DNA of 64,000 bases. Origin: Hirsutella rhossiliensis. Its lineage: Eukaryota; Ascomycota; Sordariomycetes; Hypocreales; Ophiocordycipitaceae. The stretch covers positions 1,178,001 to 1,242,000 of the forward strand of contig NW_025408672.1 in assembly GCF_020360975.1 (NCBI RefSeq), in the 5' to 3' direction. Both the position numbers and the translations under genes were made by a program. A model generated the notes under the pieces. That model was not told the origin of the DNA. It did no database searches and saw nothing but the letters and a program-made list of their open reading frames with translations. Shown in pieces: positions 36,529 through 48,460 of the stretch (position 1 is its first letter; every line of letters begins with the position of its first letter).

Positions 36529-37015
36529 TCTCATCTCCCTCTCCTGGATTAGCAATTCGGGGAACCCTCGATCTTACGGATCGCTACAGCCGAACCAGAC
36601 GAGAACCCTGACCTCCTACGTCGGCCACATCTGGCGCCTGGCGGTACCAGACTCTGAACAGCGCGTATCGTGCGCCGTGAGAAACGAACTCTCCACCGCC
36701 ATTATTGAAGAGTCTCCTCTTGGCCTCACCCTCAGCTAGGAAATGATCTCACCGGCCCAAAGCTCAGTTTCTGCTATGGACGAAGAGGCATCGAGCACCT
36801 GGCCTAGGCCGTTCGTGCGCGACTTCAATGTCGGGGCTCGGAACTTGGATAATACTGAGAAGCAAGTTTCCTTCCAAGGCGTTGTAGATGACGAGTTGGA
36901 AGGCATCTACGCGTCGCCTGATGGGCGTCACTCTGGCTTCATTGTAGGATAGAAGAAGGCAAGGGTGTTCCGGGAGCCTAGGTCGATCCTAGCGGCACGA
37001 GATGGTGGCGATGTT
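36497..37015 (+). pseudogene. truncated relic of a VHL-domain / dipeptidyl-peptidase-IV-type (S9) protein
   Basis: One plus-strand frame reads L-S-W-I-S-N-S-G-N-P-R-S-Y-G-S-L-Q-P-N-Q-T, then S-Y-V-G-H-I-W-R-L. This is the pattern of the VHL beta domain (N-R-T...W-x-x-x-G...Y-x-x-L-x-P-G...Y-x-G-H-x-W). It continues after a TAG (36,737) as R-P-F-V-R-D-F-N-V-G-A-R-N-L-D and G-I-Y-A-S-P-D-G-R-H, like the first blades of the DPP IV N-terminal propeller. A VHL beta domain preceding an S9 peptidase is a known architecture in fungi and bacteria. A second TAG is at 36,950; both may be CAG-to-TAG changes. Similarity ends at about 37,015 where RIPed LINE DNA begins, so the catalytic part is lost. The true 5' limit is uncertain and may be near 36,510. 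Confidence 0.6.
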
Positions 37016-37019
37016 AACC

Positions 37020-40000
37020 GTGCTTTAATAAAAAAAGAGCAAAGAGATATAAATACCCTTAGAGGTAAGAATTCTCCTTTATAGTATATACTATACGCTA
37101 TCGACGAATCTAGATTTAAGGGTTATTATATAGATTCTATAACTATAAGTAAAGCTTTAAATATCTAGAACCCTATAAGTACTTAGTAATATATATTAAC
37201 TAAAGCTTAATAGGAGGTAGTTAGACTAAGGGCTAGCTATTAGAAATAGCGAAGCTAAAGGGCGTATCTATATATAGAGCTACGGTAATCCTATACTAGC
37301 GAGAACATTGCTTCCTAGGTAGCAGAAGTTATTAACTCGTTTAATTACTTACTAGAAGAATAGAATCTAGTAGATACTAAACGTAGCGATGCGTGCAATC
37401 GCGCCCGTTAAAATAATAAGAGCTAGTCGTCTAGCTTACCAGCCTAATAGTTAAATAAGACCTTAAATATACGCCTCGAGACCCCTTTATACCTATTCCT
37501 AGGTCTATTATAGGTTTATTCCTCTAATACGTAAGGGGAATACTAGCGGCTAAGGGGTACTAGTAATCCTATATAATAACTTTAGTATCTCTATAACGTC
37601 GACCTCGGCTAAGAAGAACGTCCGGTAGCTAGAGGCTATAGCTACTAACCTATTTAAATAAGCTAAGGATTAAGGGGTCTACTTCGACCCCTCTAAGACG
37701 GAACTTATTTACTTTAGTAGGTAAAGGCAGCTTATTTTAGAGGGTATAATAGTAGGAGGCTTATTTTTCGAGGTAAAGCCCTTAGTATAGTAGCTAGGGA
37801 TCTTCTTTAATTCTAGGCTCCTATTTAAATAATATATTAAAAAGAAGTTAGCTTCTATATAAGCTAATTTTAAAGGACTATCTAGCTTAACCTCTATATA
37901 AAGAGGCTTATTATTTAGAGCCTCTAGGCAGCTCTACTAAGCCTATATAACCTTTATAGTAAACTACGGAGCCTAACTTTAGTATAGGGGGCCTAAGACC
38001 CTTAAAAGCCTTATAAAGCCTTTTTAAAGGCTTTAAAACTAAGCTCTTTTAAAGGTTTTATAGGCCTTTAAAGGATCCCTTATTAAAGCTTTAAAAGCTA
38101 AAGCGGCCCTACTACTACTAAAAGTATAATTTAAAAGGGTATACCTCTCTTATATCTTTTAGATCCTATACTTCTTACTTAGTTACCCTATAAGGTAGGC
38201 TTATAACCTAGCTATATAGGATAACCTCGCTAACTTAGGCTTTAACCTAGGGGCCTTAAGCTATATTAGGCCCTATCTATAGCTCTTCCGCCTCCTTAAA
38301 GGCTTAATAGCTATTATAGTACCTAATTATAACTTAGAAAGAAAGAAAGCTAGCTAGGAGCCCTTATAGGCCCTAGAGCCTAAGGCCTTTATTATAATAA
38401 TAAAGGCCTTTAAGCCCTTAGCTAGGAAGTAGTACTAACGCTTCTTAGCTAGCCTAGCTAGCCTAAAAGACTTTAGGCTATAACCCTTAGCCTTTAATAC
38501 TAATAGCTTTAAAGGGTGCCTTAAGGGGTCCCTTATAAAGACTAATACTTACTCTTTTTATAAAATAAGCTTAGAAAATAGGCCTATTAAGGCATACTAT
38601 AAGAACCTAGGGCCCTTAATTAAAGTAGCTAACGTAGAGCTATTTATAATACTAAGGGTCTTAGAGGACTTAGCTAAGAGGCCTTAGCCCTTAAGCTTAG
38701 CCCCCTTAACCCCCTTATAAAGGCTTATATCTTTATAGATAGCTAAGTTACTATAAAGAAGGTTCTAAGTTTCTTAGACCTAGCTATATATATTAAAAGG
38801 CTCCTTTCTAGCTTAAAAGCCTTTTATAATATATAGCTATACTAGTGCCCTAGCTACCTAAGGATCTTTAGTAATAAGCTAGCTAACTAGCTAGCTAAGA
38901 AGGGCTTAAGGACCCTTACTTAAAAGACCTCTTTAGTCTTTATTAGCTACTTATAAAGAGAGGTTTAGTAATATAAGGGCTTTTACCTTATATAGGCCTA
39001 AACTAAGGTCTAAGCTAAGTTTATATATAAGCGGCCTTTATACCTATATTAGCTAAGCTTATACTTTTCTTCTTTTTCCCCTTTATAAATTATTAACCTT
39101 CTTTTAATAGACTATACTTAAGCCTATACCTTTACCTACTCTATAATAGTATAATCTACCCTTTATTTTATCCTCCTTATATCCCTATATATAGAATAGC
39201 TATTTTTAGCTACTTTTAAAGCTAACGTTTAATTACTTAGTTTAGTTAAACCGCCCGCGCTAGTATATATATATATATAATATCTATACTCTTATAGTTA
39301 TAAAATTAAAGCGAACGTAATACTTAGTTCGCTTAAGTAATTAAGAGCCTTTTATAATAGTAGGGCTTTATATAACTAAGAGTAGTACTACTATACCTTA
39401 GTAAGTTTAATAGCTCCTTTATAAAGCTTAAGCTATAGCTACTTTATATAAAAGTAAAACTCTATACTAATAGCGCTATAATAAGGGATATTTATACTTA
39501 ATTTAACTATCTTTATATAAGCTTATATTTATACTTATAAAGGTATCTCTTATTATTTATATATATTATTATAAATAAACTAACTAACCTCTTTATAAAG
39601 CTCTATATTAATTATAGCGAACTTAATATAGCTAAGTTACTATTAAAGTAAAGTAGTTATATACCTAAGAAGTCTATTAGCTATAACGCTAAAGTTAGTT
39701 TAAATCTAGCTAAGGGTATAATTAATTTTTAATTAAACTAGTAAACTATACTAACCTACTTATTAATTAGCTAATTAGCGCTTTTAAAAGCGCTTAAAAA
39801 TATACTAGTAGTCTAGCCCCGCTATAAGTACGCCGGCCTAGACCTAGCGATAAATTTATTAAAACCTCCCCTTAACCCTAGTCTAGGCCCCTTAACCGGG
39901 AAAATAAAAACCTAGGGCCGATACTAATAACTAAAAAAGTACGGCGCGAAGCTAGTATAATAACCTAACTACTAGCCCGACTAAAGGCCGGTATTAATAA

Positions 40001-40203
40001 AAATTAGCCCGCTAAGCCTTATAGCGGAAAAATAAAGTAAAGCCTAAGAAGATATTATTATAGGATAAGGTTAAGGATAATTATATAATTAACTATTAAC
40101 TAAAAAACGCTTATACTACTAATTAACGCTATATATACCGCGTATATAAAGGAGTTACTTTCTAAGGTTATTTTATAGTAAGGCTAACGTAATTCTAACT
40201 AAC
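37020..40203 (+). mobile_element. Tad1-like LINE fragment, RIP-degraded
   Basis: At about 37,560-37,720 the plus strand reads Y-I-D-D-F-S-I-S...T-S-A-K-K-N-V-R...L-E-A-I-A-T-N, then G-V-Y-F-D-P-S-K-T-E-L-I-Y-F, the RT palm of Tad1-type LINEs. Near 38,030-38,160 it reads A-L-K-A-K-A-A-L...F-K-R-V-Y-L-S-Y, which fits the region after the RT. The endonuclease and early RT are missing, so it is 5'-truncated; it abuts the peptidase relic. The last kilobase (about 39,100-40,203) is AT-rich and I can assign nothing in it. Confidence 0.7.
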
Positions 40204-40389
40204 TATAAAAGTCTTTAACTATTATAGGTTATAAGCTTAAGCTATAGCTTAAGCTATATAGTTATATATAAAGGGCTAGATCCCATATATATATATATAG
40301 GCTAGCTATATATAAAAAACCTTAGTATAGCTTATTAATATTATCTTATAGATAGTACCTATATATATACCTCTACTTACTTTATAATA
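40204..40389 (+). repeat. Gypsy-A LTR
   Basis: 186 bp, from TATAAAAGTC to TTTATAATA; matches the other Gypsy-A LTRs in the window. Confidence 0.85.
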
Positions 40390-40412
40390 GTATAAGATAT
40401 TAATTAATAGAT

Positions 40413-41109
40413 TATAAGAATATACCCTTATATTCCTATTTTACTGTTATAAAGAAATAATAGGCATAGGGAGGCTTTATAGAATAAGCTAGTAAAAAGA
40501 GGCTCTATAATACAGTCTAAGGGAATAACCCTTAAAAGACAAAGACCTCTACTAGACATCTATACCTTCCTCTAGGAAAAGCGGGTCAGGATAAGCCTAT
40601 CCTTACAAACAAAAATATGCATAAAATGCATAGGTCAATTACGAGCAGAACGGATACCATATTGCCTATTTTGGCCTAGCGGTTCCGAAGATATCCGCGA
40701 TACGAGAATAGGTAGGGCATAGAACATTCTAGTTAAATCCACTACTTATGCCAGAACCCATAGTCTTACGTCAACCATCACGCCACAATTAGACCACCTA
40801 CTAAGTTAGGAAGATATACTATAGATAGAGCTTTTCAAGCACTATAGAATGTGCTAGAAAACTGACTAATTGGTCTACTAGTGGGCGAGCAATAGTCTAT
40901 AAAAGACGAAGGATTTCCCTGGGAGTAGTAGATAGAACAAGCAAGTTCGCAAGCATCTTTTACAACGCTATTCTTTTAATATATTATTCAGCCCCTTATA
41001 TACTCGTTATAAATTCCGGACGAAATCCTACCCTATACTCCTTCGACCGATCTTTCCGATTATATCATCGATTACCCGATTCTGCGCTTATTGCTTATAC
41101 CTTCTTATA
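40413..41109 (+). repeat. solo LTR (697 bp), mostly not RIPed
   Basis: Ends are TATAAGAA...TTCTTATA, an inverted pair as expected for TGTAAGAA...TTCTTACA. It is flanked by TAGAT at 40,408-40,412 and 41,110-41,114, and the uninterrupted target is seen in the sister copy near 43,415. Unlike its surroundings it keeps many CA and TG dinucleotides (for example near 40,610-40,640). A TATAAAAG word at about 40,898 may be the LTR promoter. No internal retroelement DNA remains. Confidence 0.8.
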
Positions 41110-42454
41110 TAGATCTAATAGATATCTCCTTAAAAAGGGTACTACCTTTTTAAAGGAGTACCCCGCTACCCCTTAAGCGGATAGGAAGTATCGTAGCTAT
41201 CTTAGAAGCGATTAAAAGCGCGATAGCTAGTAAGAAGAATAAGGTTCTTACTATACTAAGGGAGCTATCTATAAGACTAGCGTTAACCCCTACGACCTCC
41301 GTAATACTAGTTATAGCGGCGGTACTACTATATAGAAGCCGCTTCCTTAGCTAACTTAAAATAGTAAGCTTAAGTCTTTATACTTCTTCCTTAGCTAGCT
41401 ATAGATAAAGTTTATAATAAATAAGAAATAAGGCCTAAACGGCTATTATAATATAGCGTAGTATTTACTCTTTTATATAATACTAAAGCCTTAGATATAG
41501 CGGATCTTTAGATTCTAAGATAAGGGCGGCTTTAAGGGTAAATGCAACCTATAAGACTTCTTTTAATACTATATATATATATTTAGTAATATATAAGAGT
41601 AGTAGAAGGTATAGGATAAGCTATAGACCCTTAGGTAAAAGGATAAGTAGACTTTTAGCGAATTCCTCCCTAACTTTAAAGAGACGCTCTTATAAGTAGT
41701 AAGAACTATAGTATAAGAAGATAGCGTAAAGCTTATATAGCTATAGAATTTAATTACGCTAGCTTTATAGGAGCTACTTATCCTTATAATTATACCTACT
41801 AACTATAGGGAGTATATAAGATAGTTAATAAAGGTAATATAGGGCTATAAGTAAACGCTGCGTTTTTAAAAGCTATATAAGCGTATACTATATAGCGGTA
41901 ATAAGATTACCGCCCCTTTATAAGAAGAATAGCTAACTATTAATATTAATAGGGATACCTTAATATTAGCTACTTATATAGACTAAGCTAAACGCGGTAA
42001 GAAGCTATCTTTAAATATCCCTTATAATATCCTATACCTTAAGTAGCAGGCAAAGTAAGTAATAAGTAAGGAAATTAAGAAAAAGAAAGCTAACGGCCGC
42101 TACTTATATTATAGCGCGTTTATATACTTTATATTAAAGTAGCCCTTCCTTTTAGCTAAGCGGCTTATAGCTATTTAAGTAGCGAAGATAGAACTGCTCT
42201 TTACCTTAAATAATAAAGAGGACTTTATATACTTAGGCTTAAAGGAAAAAGAGTAGCTCTAGAATAAAGATAGGCTTTAAAGCCTTAATTACTAGTACTA
42301 GTAAAAGAAAAAGAGGAATTATCTACTTATATAAAAGAGGAGCTTACTTTAATATAAGTTATAATTAATAACTCTTTACTTATCGCTACTATTATAGATA
42401 AGGGCTATTAGTACTATATTATAGTTAACGAGGCGCTTATATAAGAGATATAAG

Positions 42455-42931
42455 TATCGCGAAGTATAGCTTAATTTTATAGTTCTTAAAGATATCCCTT
42501 AGTATAAGGGACCTAGGAAGCTAAAAAATAGGTTTTAAGGAAGGAGCTAAAAGGAGGTATAGAGAGGAAGGTAAGGGTAAGAAGGGAAGTAAAAGTAGTA
42601 ATAGCTTCTTATAGAGGTAGCGAAAGATAAGATAGATATACCGGTAACGGCTAGAAAGGAGGGGAAAAACTAGTAAAAGGCTTAGTAGTTAAAAAGATAT
42701 TAATAGCTTCTTTAAGTAAGATCTTCTTTATTAATTAAGATATTAAATAAGTATAAAAAGGGGCGTTAGATAAAGGAAAGAAAGATAATTAAGGAAATAT
42801 AATAATTACTCCCCTACTATAATTACTACCCCTATAAGATTTATATATCTCTACCTTACCTATCTAACCCCTTACTTTTAATTTTACCTTTATATATTTT
42901 TTATATACTTCTTATATCTCTCTTCGCGAGA
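42455..42931 (+). repeat. Copia 5' LTR
   Basis: Runs from TATCGCGAAG to CTTCGCGAGA; same repeat as 1,513-1,990 and the two LTRs of the complete copy. Confidence 0.85.
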
Positions 42932-43214
42932 GTTATAAGCTTAGGAGGAATAGTATTCCTATACCTTCCGGCTACTATAAAAGGCACCTTTCTTATATCC
43001 CTTATAGCTCCCTTTTACCCCTCTTACTAAAAAAGCCGATTTTTAACTAACTTTTCTACCCCCTCTTTTATAATAATAATAAAAAACGACTCTACCGCCC
43101 CTATAGTCTATAAGACGATTCTTATAGAACCCTAAGATTAAGATAAGTAGGTAAAAGAGCTATAGGCTTATATAAATAGAACTATTTATAATTTAGTCTT
43201 CTTTAATAAGTAGG
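42455..43214 (+). mobile_element. Copia 5' end: LTR plus start of internal region
   Basis: LTR 42,455-42,931 is followed by DNA matching, in reverse, 57,890-58,142 of the complete Copia. It inserted into Gypsy-A gag DNA; the uninterrupted sequence is at about 44,745-44,770. The fragment is itself cut at 43,215 by another Gypsy-A copy. Confidence 0.8.
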
Positions 43215-43400
43215 TATAAGAGTCTTTAACTATTATAGGTAATAAGCTTAGGCTATAGCCTAAGCTATATAGTTATATATAAAAGGCCGGATCCTATATA
43301 TATAAGGGCGGGCTAGCTATATATAAAAGAGCTCTATATAGCTTATTAATATTATCCTATAGATAGTACTTATATATACGCCTCTACCTACTCTATAATA
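43215..43400 (+). repeat. Gypsy-A 5' LTR
   Basis: 186 bp, TATAAGAG...CTCTATAATA, equal in length to the other three Gypsy-A LTRs. Confidence 0.88.
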
Positions 43401-46400
43401 GTATAAGCTATTAACTAATAGATCTAATAGATATCTCCTTAAAAAGGGTGCCGCTTCCTTAAGGGAGCACCCCGCTACCCCCTAGGCGGATAGGAAGTAT
43501 TATAGCTATCTTAGAAGCGATTAAAAGCGCGATAGCTAGTAAGAAAAATAAGGTTCTCGCTATATTAAGAGAGCTGTCTATAAGACTAGCGTTAACCCTT
43601 ATAACCTTAGTAATACCGGTTATAGCGGCGGTACTATTAATATAGAAGCCGCTTCCTTAACTAACTTAAGATAGTAAGCCTAAGTCCTTTTACTTCTTCC
43701 TTAGCTAGCTATAAACGAAGTTTATAATAAACGAGAAATAGGGCCTAAATAGCTATTATAATATAGCGTAGTATTCGCTCCTCTATATACTACTAGAGCC
43801 CTAGATATAGCGGATCTTTAGATTCTAGGATAAGGGCGGCCTTAAAGGTAGACGCGACCTATAGGACTTCTTTTAATACCTTATATATACGTTCGGCAAC
43901 GTATAGGAGTAGGAGAAGGCATAGGATAGGCTATAAACCCTTAAGTAAAAGGATAGGTAGACCTTTAGCGAATTCCTCCCTAACTTTAAAGAGACGCTCT
44001 TATAAGTAGCGGGAACTATAATATAGGAAGATAGCGCGAAGCTTATATAGTTATAAAACTTAATTACGCTAGCCTTATAAGAGCTACTTATCCCTATAAT
44101 TATACTTACTAACTATAGCGAGTACGTAAGCCGGTTAATAAAGGTAGTATAGGGCTATAAGTAAACGCTATGTTTTTAAAAGCTTTATAAGCGCACGCTA
44201 TATAGTAGTAATAAGATTACCGCCCCTTTATAAGAGAAATAGCTAACTATTAATACTAATAAAGATACCTTAATATCGGCTACTTATATAGACCGAGCTA
44301 AACGCGGTAAGAAGTTATTATTAAATATCCTTTATACTATCCCGCTCTTTAAGTAGCGGGCGAAGTAAGTAATAAGTAAGGAAATTAGGAAAAGGAAAGC
44401 TAACGGCCGCTACTTACGTTACGGCGCGTTTATATACTTTATATTAAAATGCCCCTTCTTTTTAGCTAAGCGGCCTATAGTAGTTTAAGTAGCGAAGATA
44501 GAACCGCTCCTTACCTTAGATAATAAAGAGGACTCCGCTCTCTTAGGCCTAAAGGAAAAAGAGTAGCTCTAGAGTAAAGACGGGCTCCGGAGCCTTAATT
44601 ACTAATACTAGTAAAAGAGAAAGAGGAATTATTAGCCTATATAAAAGAGGAGCCTACTTTAATATAGGTTATAGTTAATAACTTCTTACCTATCGCCGCC
44701 TTTATAAACGAGGGCTACTAGTACTACGCTATAGTTAACGAGGCGCTTATATAAGAGATATAAGTACTAGTAGAAAAGATCGCCTTAAGGCGAGTAAAGG
44801 GCGCTTTAAGCGCGATAAAGGGTATAGTAATTAAGGGTATTATATAGCTAGCTATAAAGGTTAATAGTTACTATAAGCTTATCGTAGCTTATATAATCCC
44901 TTAACTAAAGTTTCCCTTAATCCTTAGGAAACCCTAGTTATTATATATAGAGTTATACTTAGTTCTATACTAAAAGAAGCTATAGTTTAGGCCTATATAA
45001 TAGTAGGTCCGCTACGATAATAGTTCTATAAGTATAGGACTAAGTATATAAGCTTTATACTTAATATAAGAAGTCCTTACCTCTATCTTTATAAGAACTA
45101 TATAACGGTTAAAGTAGGAGGAAAGCTAAGCAGCGGCTAATATAGTAGTCTATATAGTTAGAAGCTAAAGTCGCCCTCTAAGCTATAGTAGTAGATACTA
45201 AAGCGCTTTTACGACCTCTTACCGCTATTTAAGTCCTAAGAAGTAAATAAGCTTAACCTATATAAGCTAGGGGTAGACTATAGCATCGTACTCTATACTA
45301 ATAAAAAGGGGTAGGAACTACTTATACCGTTTAGACCGCTATATAGTATATTATATACGGAGCTACTAGTACTAAAGAAGATACTAAGGGACCTCTTAAA
45401 TAAGGGTTTTATTTAAGTAAGTAGCTTTAAAGTAAGAGCGCTAGTCCTATTTATACGTAAACTAAAGGGCGGGATATAGTTCTATTACGACTATAGGGCT
45501 CTAAATATAATTATAAGGCTAGACCGCTACCCCTTACCCTTAATCTTAGATATACTTTATAACCTTTTAAAGGTAAAGTAGTTTATAAAGCTAGATATAA
45601 AATAAGCGTTCTATAAGGTATAGATCTTAAAGGGTAATAAGTAAAAGATAGCGTTCTATATACGCTATAGCTTATTTAAGTAGCTTATAACGCCCTTTAG
45701 CCTCTTAGGAGCGCCTACTACCTTCTAGCGTTATATTAATAATATACTTTAAGACTTCCTTAATAAGTTCGCCTCTATATATATAGATAATATCCTTATA
45801 TATATAAATAGCTCTTATAAGGACTATATATAAAAAGTATAGAGGGTCTTAAAGCGCCTTTAACTTTATAGGCTCTACCTTAACCTAAATAAGTATAAAT
45901 TTAGGGTTAAGAAGGTTAAGTACCTAGGCTTTATTATCTATATAGGCATAGGTATATAGGTAGATCCTATAAAGATCTAAGCGATTTAGGACTAAGCTGC
46001 CCTAACTATATAAATAAGTATATAAAGCTTCCTTAAGTTCGTAAACTATTATAGGATATTTATTAAGGGCTTCTCTTATATTATAATACCCTTAAACGAG
46101 ATTACTAAGAAGCGGACCGCTTTTTACTAAGGGCCTATATAGGAAAAAGCGTTCTATACGCTTAAAGACTTATTTTCTTAAGCCTTAGTACTACTTTAGT
46201 AGGACTTTAACCGGTCTATATTAGTTAAAGCGGACTATAGCGGCTAGGTACTTAGAGGAACGCTCTCTTAAGAGGTAAACGGGCGGAAGTAACCGGTAGT
46301 ATTCTACTCCTATAAGCTAACCTTAGTAAAGTAAAATTACGCTATTTATAATAAAGAGATACTAGCGATTATTAGCTACCTTAAGTAATAGTAAGTAGAG

Positions 46401-47990
46401 CTTTAGAGCTATAAGAGCTTTAAGGTTCTTATAGACTATAAGAACCTTAAGTACTTTATAACTCGCTAGTACCTCTTAAAGTAGTAAGCCCGCTAAGCGG
46501 AGTATCTCTTACGCTTTAACTTCTTAATTAAGTACCGCCCTAAGCGGGACTCCGCGGTCCTAGACGTGCTTTCCTAGAGGGATTAAGACTAGCTAATAGG
46601 AGCAGACATCGAGGCCTAGGATCTATAGCTTATCCTATAAGAAGTATTACGGACTTATATAGGAGCTTTCTTAGTAAAGGAAGATATAGTACTAGCGAAT
46701 AAGCTTCCCCTTATACCCTTACCTTAGTCCGGCGAAGAGGGATAGACTAGCCTAACGGCGCGCGCGGTAAGAGTATTCTAAGATAAGGCCCTTTAACGCT
46801 TATAGGATAGGATAGCGGCTCTAGACTATACCTATAAGGGTATACGCCGCGCCGTTAAGTCCGGCGCTCGACGCTTAGATCTAAAGCTAAAGCTAAAGGT
46901 ATAAGTAGCTAACTACTATATCGACCTACGGGGGCATCTATACTAGCGGGGGAGACTATAAGTACCGGGCGTACTATATACTATAGAAGCTAAGGAGAAG
47001 GAGGGACCGCCGGAGCTAGATAAACGGAATAAGCTCTAAGGGAGGCTAGTCTAACTTATCTATAACTCTAGCGTTATAGGTTACTTAGGTAAATAGGGTA
47101 TAGTAGTAGGCCTTATAAGGGACTTTTACTAGCCCCTCCTATAGTACTATATTCGCTACTTCCTCTATAACTATAATATTTATAGCTATATAAAGATCTA
47201 AAGGGTATAGCTTAAAAGGCTATTAAAGTAGCTTTTAGTACTAGACTAGTTCTATACGTATATATAAATAGACTTTATAATAGACCTCCTACTTATAAAG
47301 GGCGGTAACCGCTATATATAGGTAATTAAGGACTAACTTAGTAAATTAATAGTACTAAAGCTAATACTATTTATAGATATAAAAGCTTATATAGAGCGCT
47401 TCCTTTAGTACTAAGCCTACTTATATAGCTAGCTAGCCTTTATTATAAGTAATAAAAGGTTAAACTAAACTAGCTACTTTTAGTAGTACTTATACTAGCT
47501 ACTTTAGATTATATAGCTACTTAGTATAGCTTATTACTTATAGATTAATAAGGGACCTAAGAGGGTTAACTAAGAAGTATAGGTATACTTATAGGTAGTT
47601 ATAGCTTATAACTAAGCGGACTTAGACCGCTAGCTCCCCGCTACTTAGCTCGCGCTAAATAGTAAACTATAAACCTTTATTAAGATAGCCCCCTTCTTTA
47701 TAATATATAGCTTTAAGCCGCCCTCCTTAATCTTATTTACTATAGATATAGTAATAGAGTAGTATAGTAGTATATTACTAGAGAGCCGCGCTTCCGCGTT
47801 TATATAGAAGCTATAAGAAACTATAGAATACTATTAATCCGCGATAGCCGCTATAGCGTAAGATTAAAAGCGGTACGCTAATAAGACTAAGGCGCTAGCG
47901 GATAGGTTTATAGTAAAAGATAAAGTATAGCTTAACCTCTATAACTATAAGTTAGCGCGACTAAAGAAGAAGCTAGACTAGCTATATATA

Positions 47991-48460
47991 TATAATAACC
48001 GGTATTATTCTTAAGGGATAAACCTATTAAGGGGTTTATATTAGTAGATATAATAGGGCGTAGTCTAAGTAATAATAAGTATATTACGTTAGTAATAAGC
48101 TAGAGGTTATAGACCGTAGACTATAACTAGGTAATTAGAATTAAAGATAGAATTATAATAAAGATCTATATTAAAAGCTAGAGAGCTATCTATTTAAAGG
48201 AGTAAAAGTAGGTAGCTATATATACCTATAGAGACTATCCTTAGATCACGGTCCTAGCTATAATCCCCTTTATAGCTTACTATAGCTTACTTATAACCTA
48301 TACTCCTAAGTAGTAATCTATTTATATAAGGCTTACTTAGCTTATATACGCTTTAGGTAAGCTAAGCCTAAGTAACTTCTTATCCCGACTATTATTCTAA
48401 GCCGCTTTATTACGTAAACGTAGCTAGCTCTCCTATAGCCCGCTAACTATAGTTATAATA
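47991..48460 (-). repeat. Gypsy-B LTR (3' LTR of the minus-strand element)
   Basis: 470 bp, direct repeat of 61,642-62,111; starts TATAATAAC and ends GTTATAATA. Confidence 0.88.

Larger units (their letters stand above)
40204..42454 (+). mobile_element. Gypsy-A fragment: 5' LTR and gag part, interrupted by a solo LTR and cut by Copia
   Basis: The LTR is 40,204-40,389 (186 bp). The adjoining GTATAAGATATTAATTAATAG matches the start of Gypsy-A internal DNA. After the solo LTR the sequence (41,110-42,454) is parallel to 43,405-44,764 of the next Gypsy-A copy. It stops where Copia inserted at 42,455. The rest of this copy would lie beyond the window. Confidence 0.8.
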
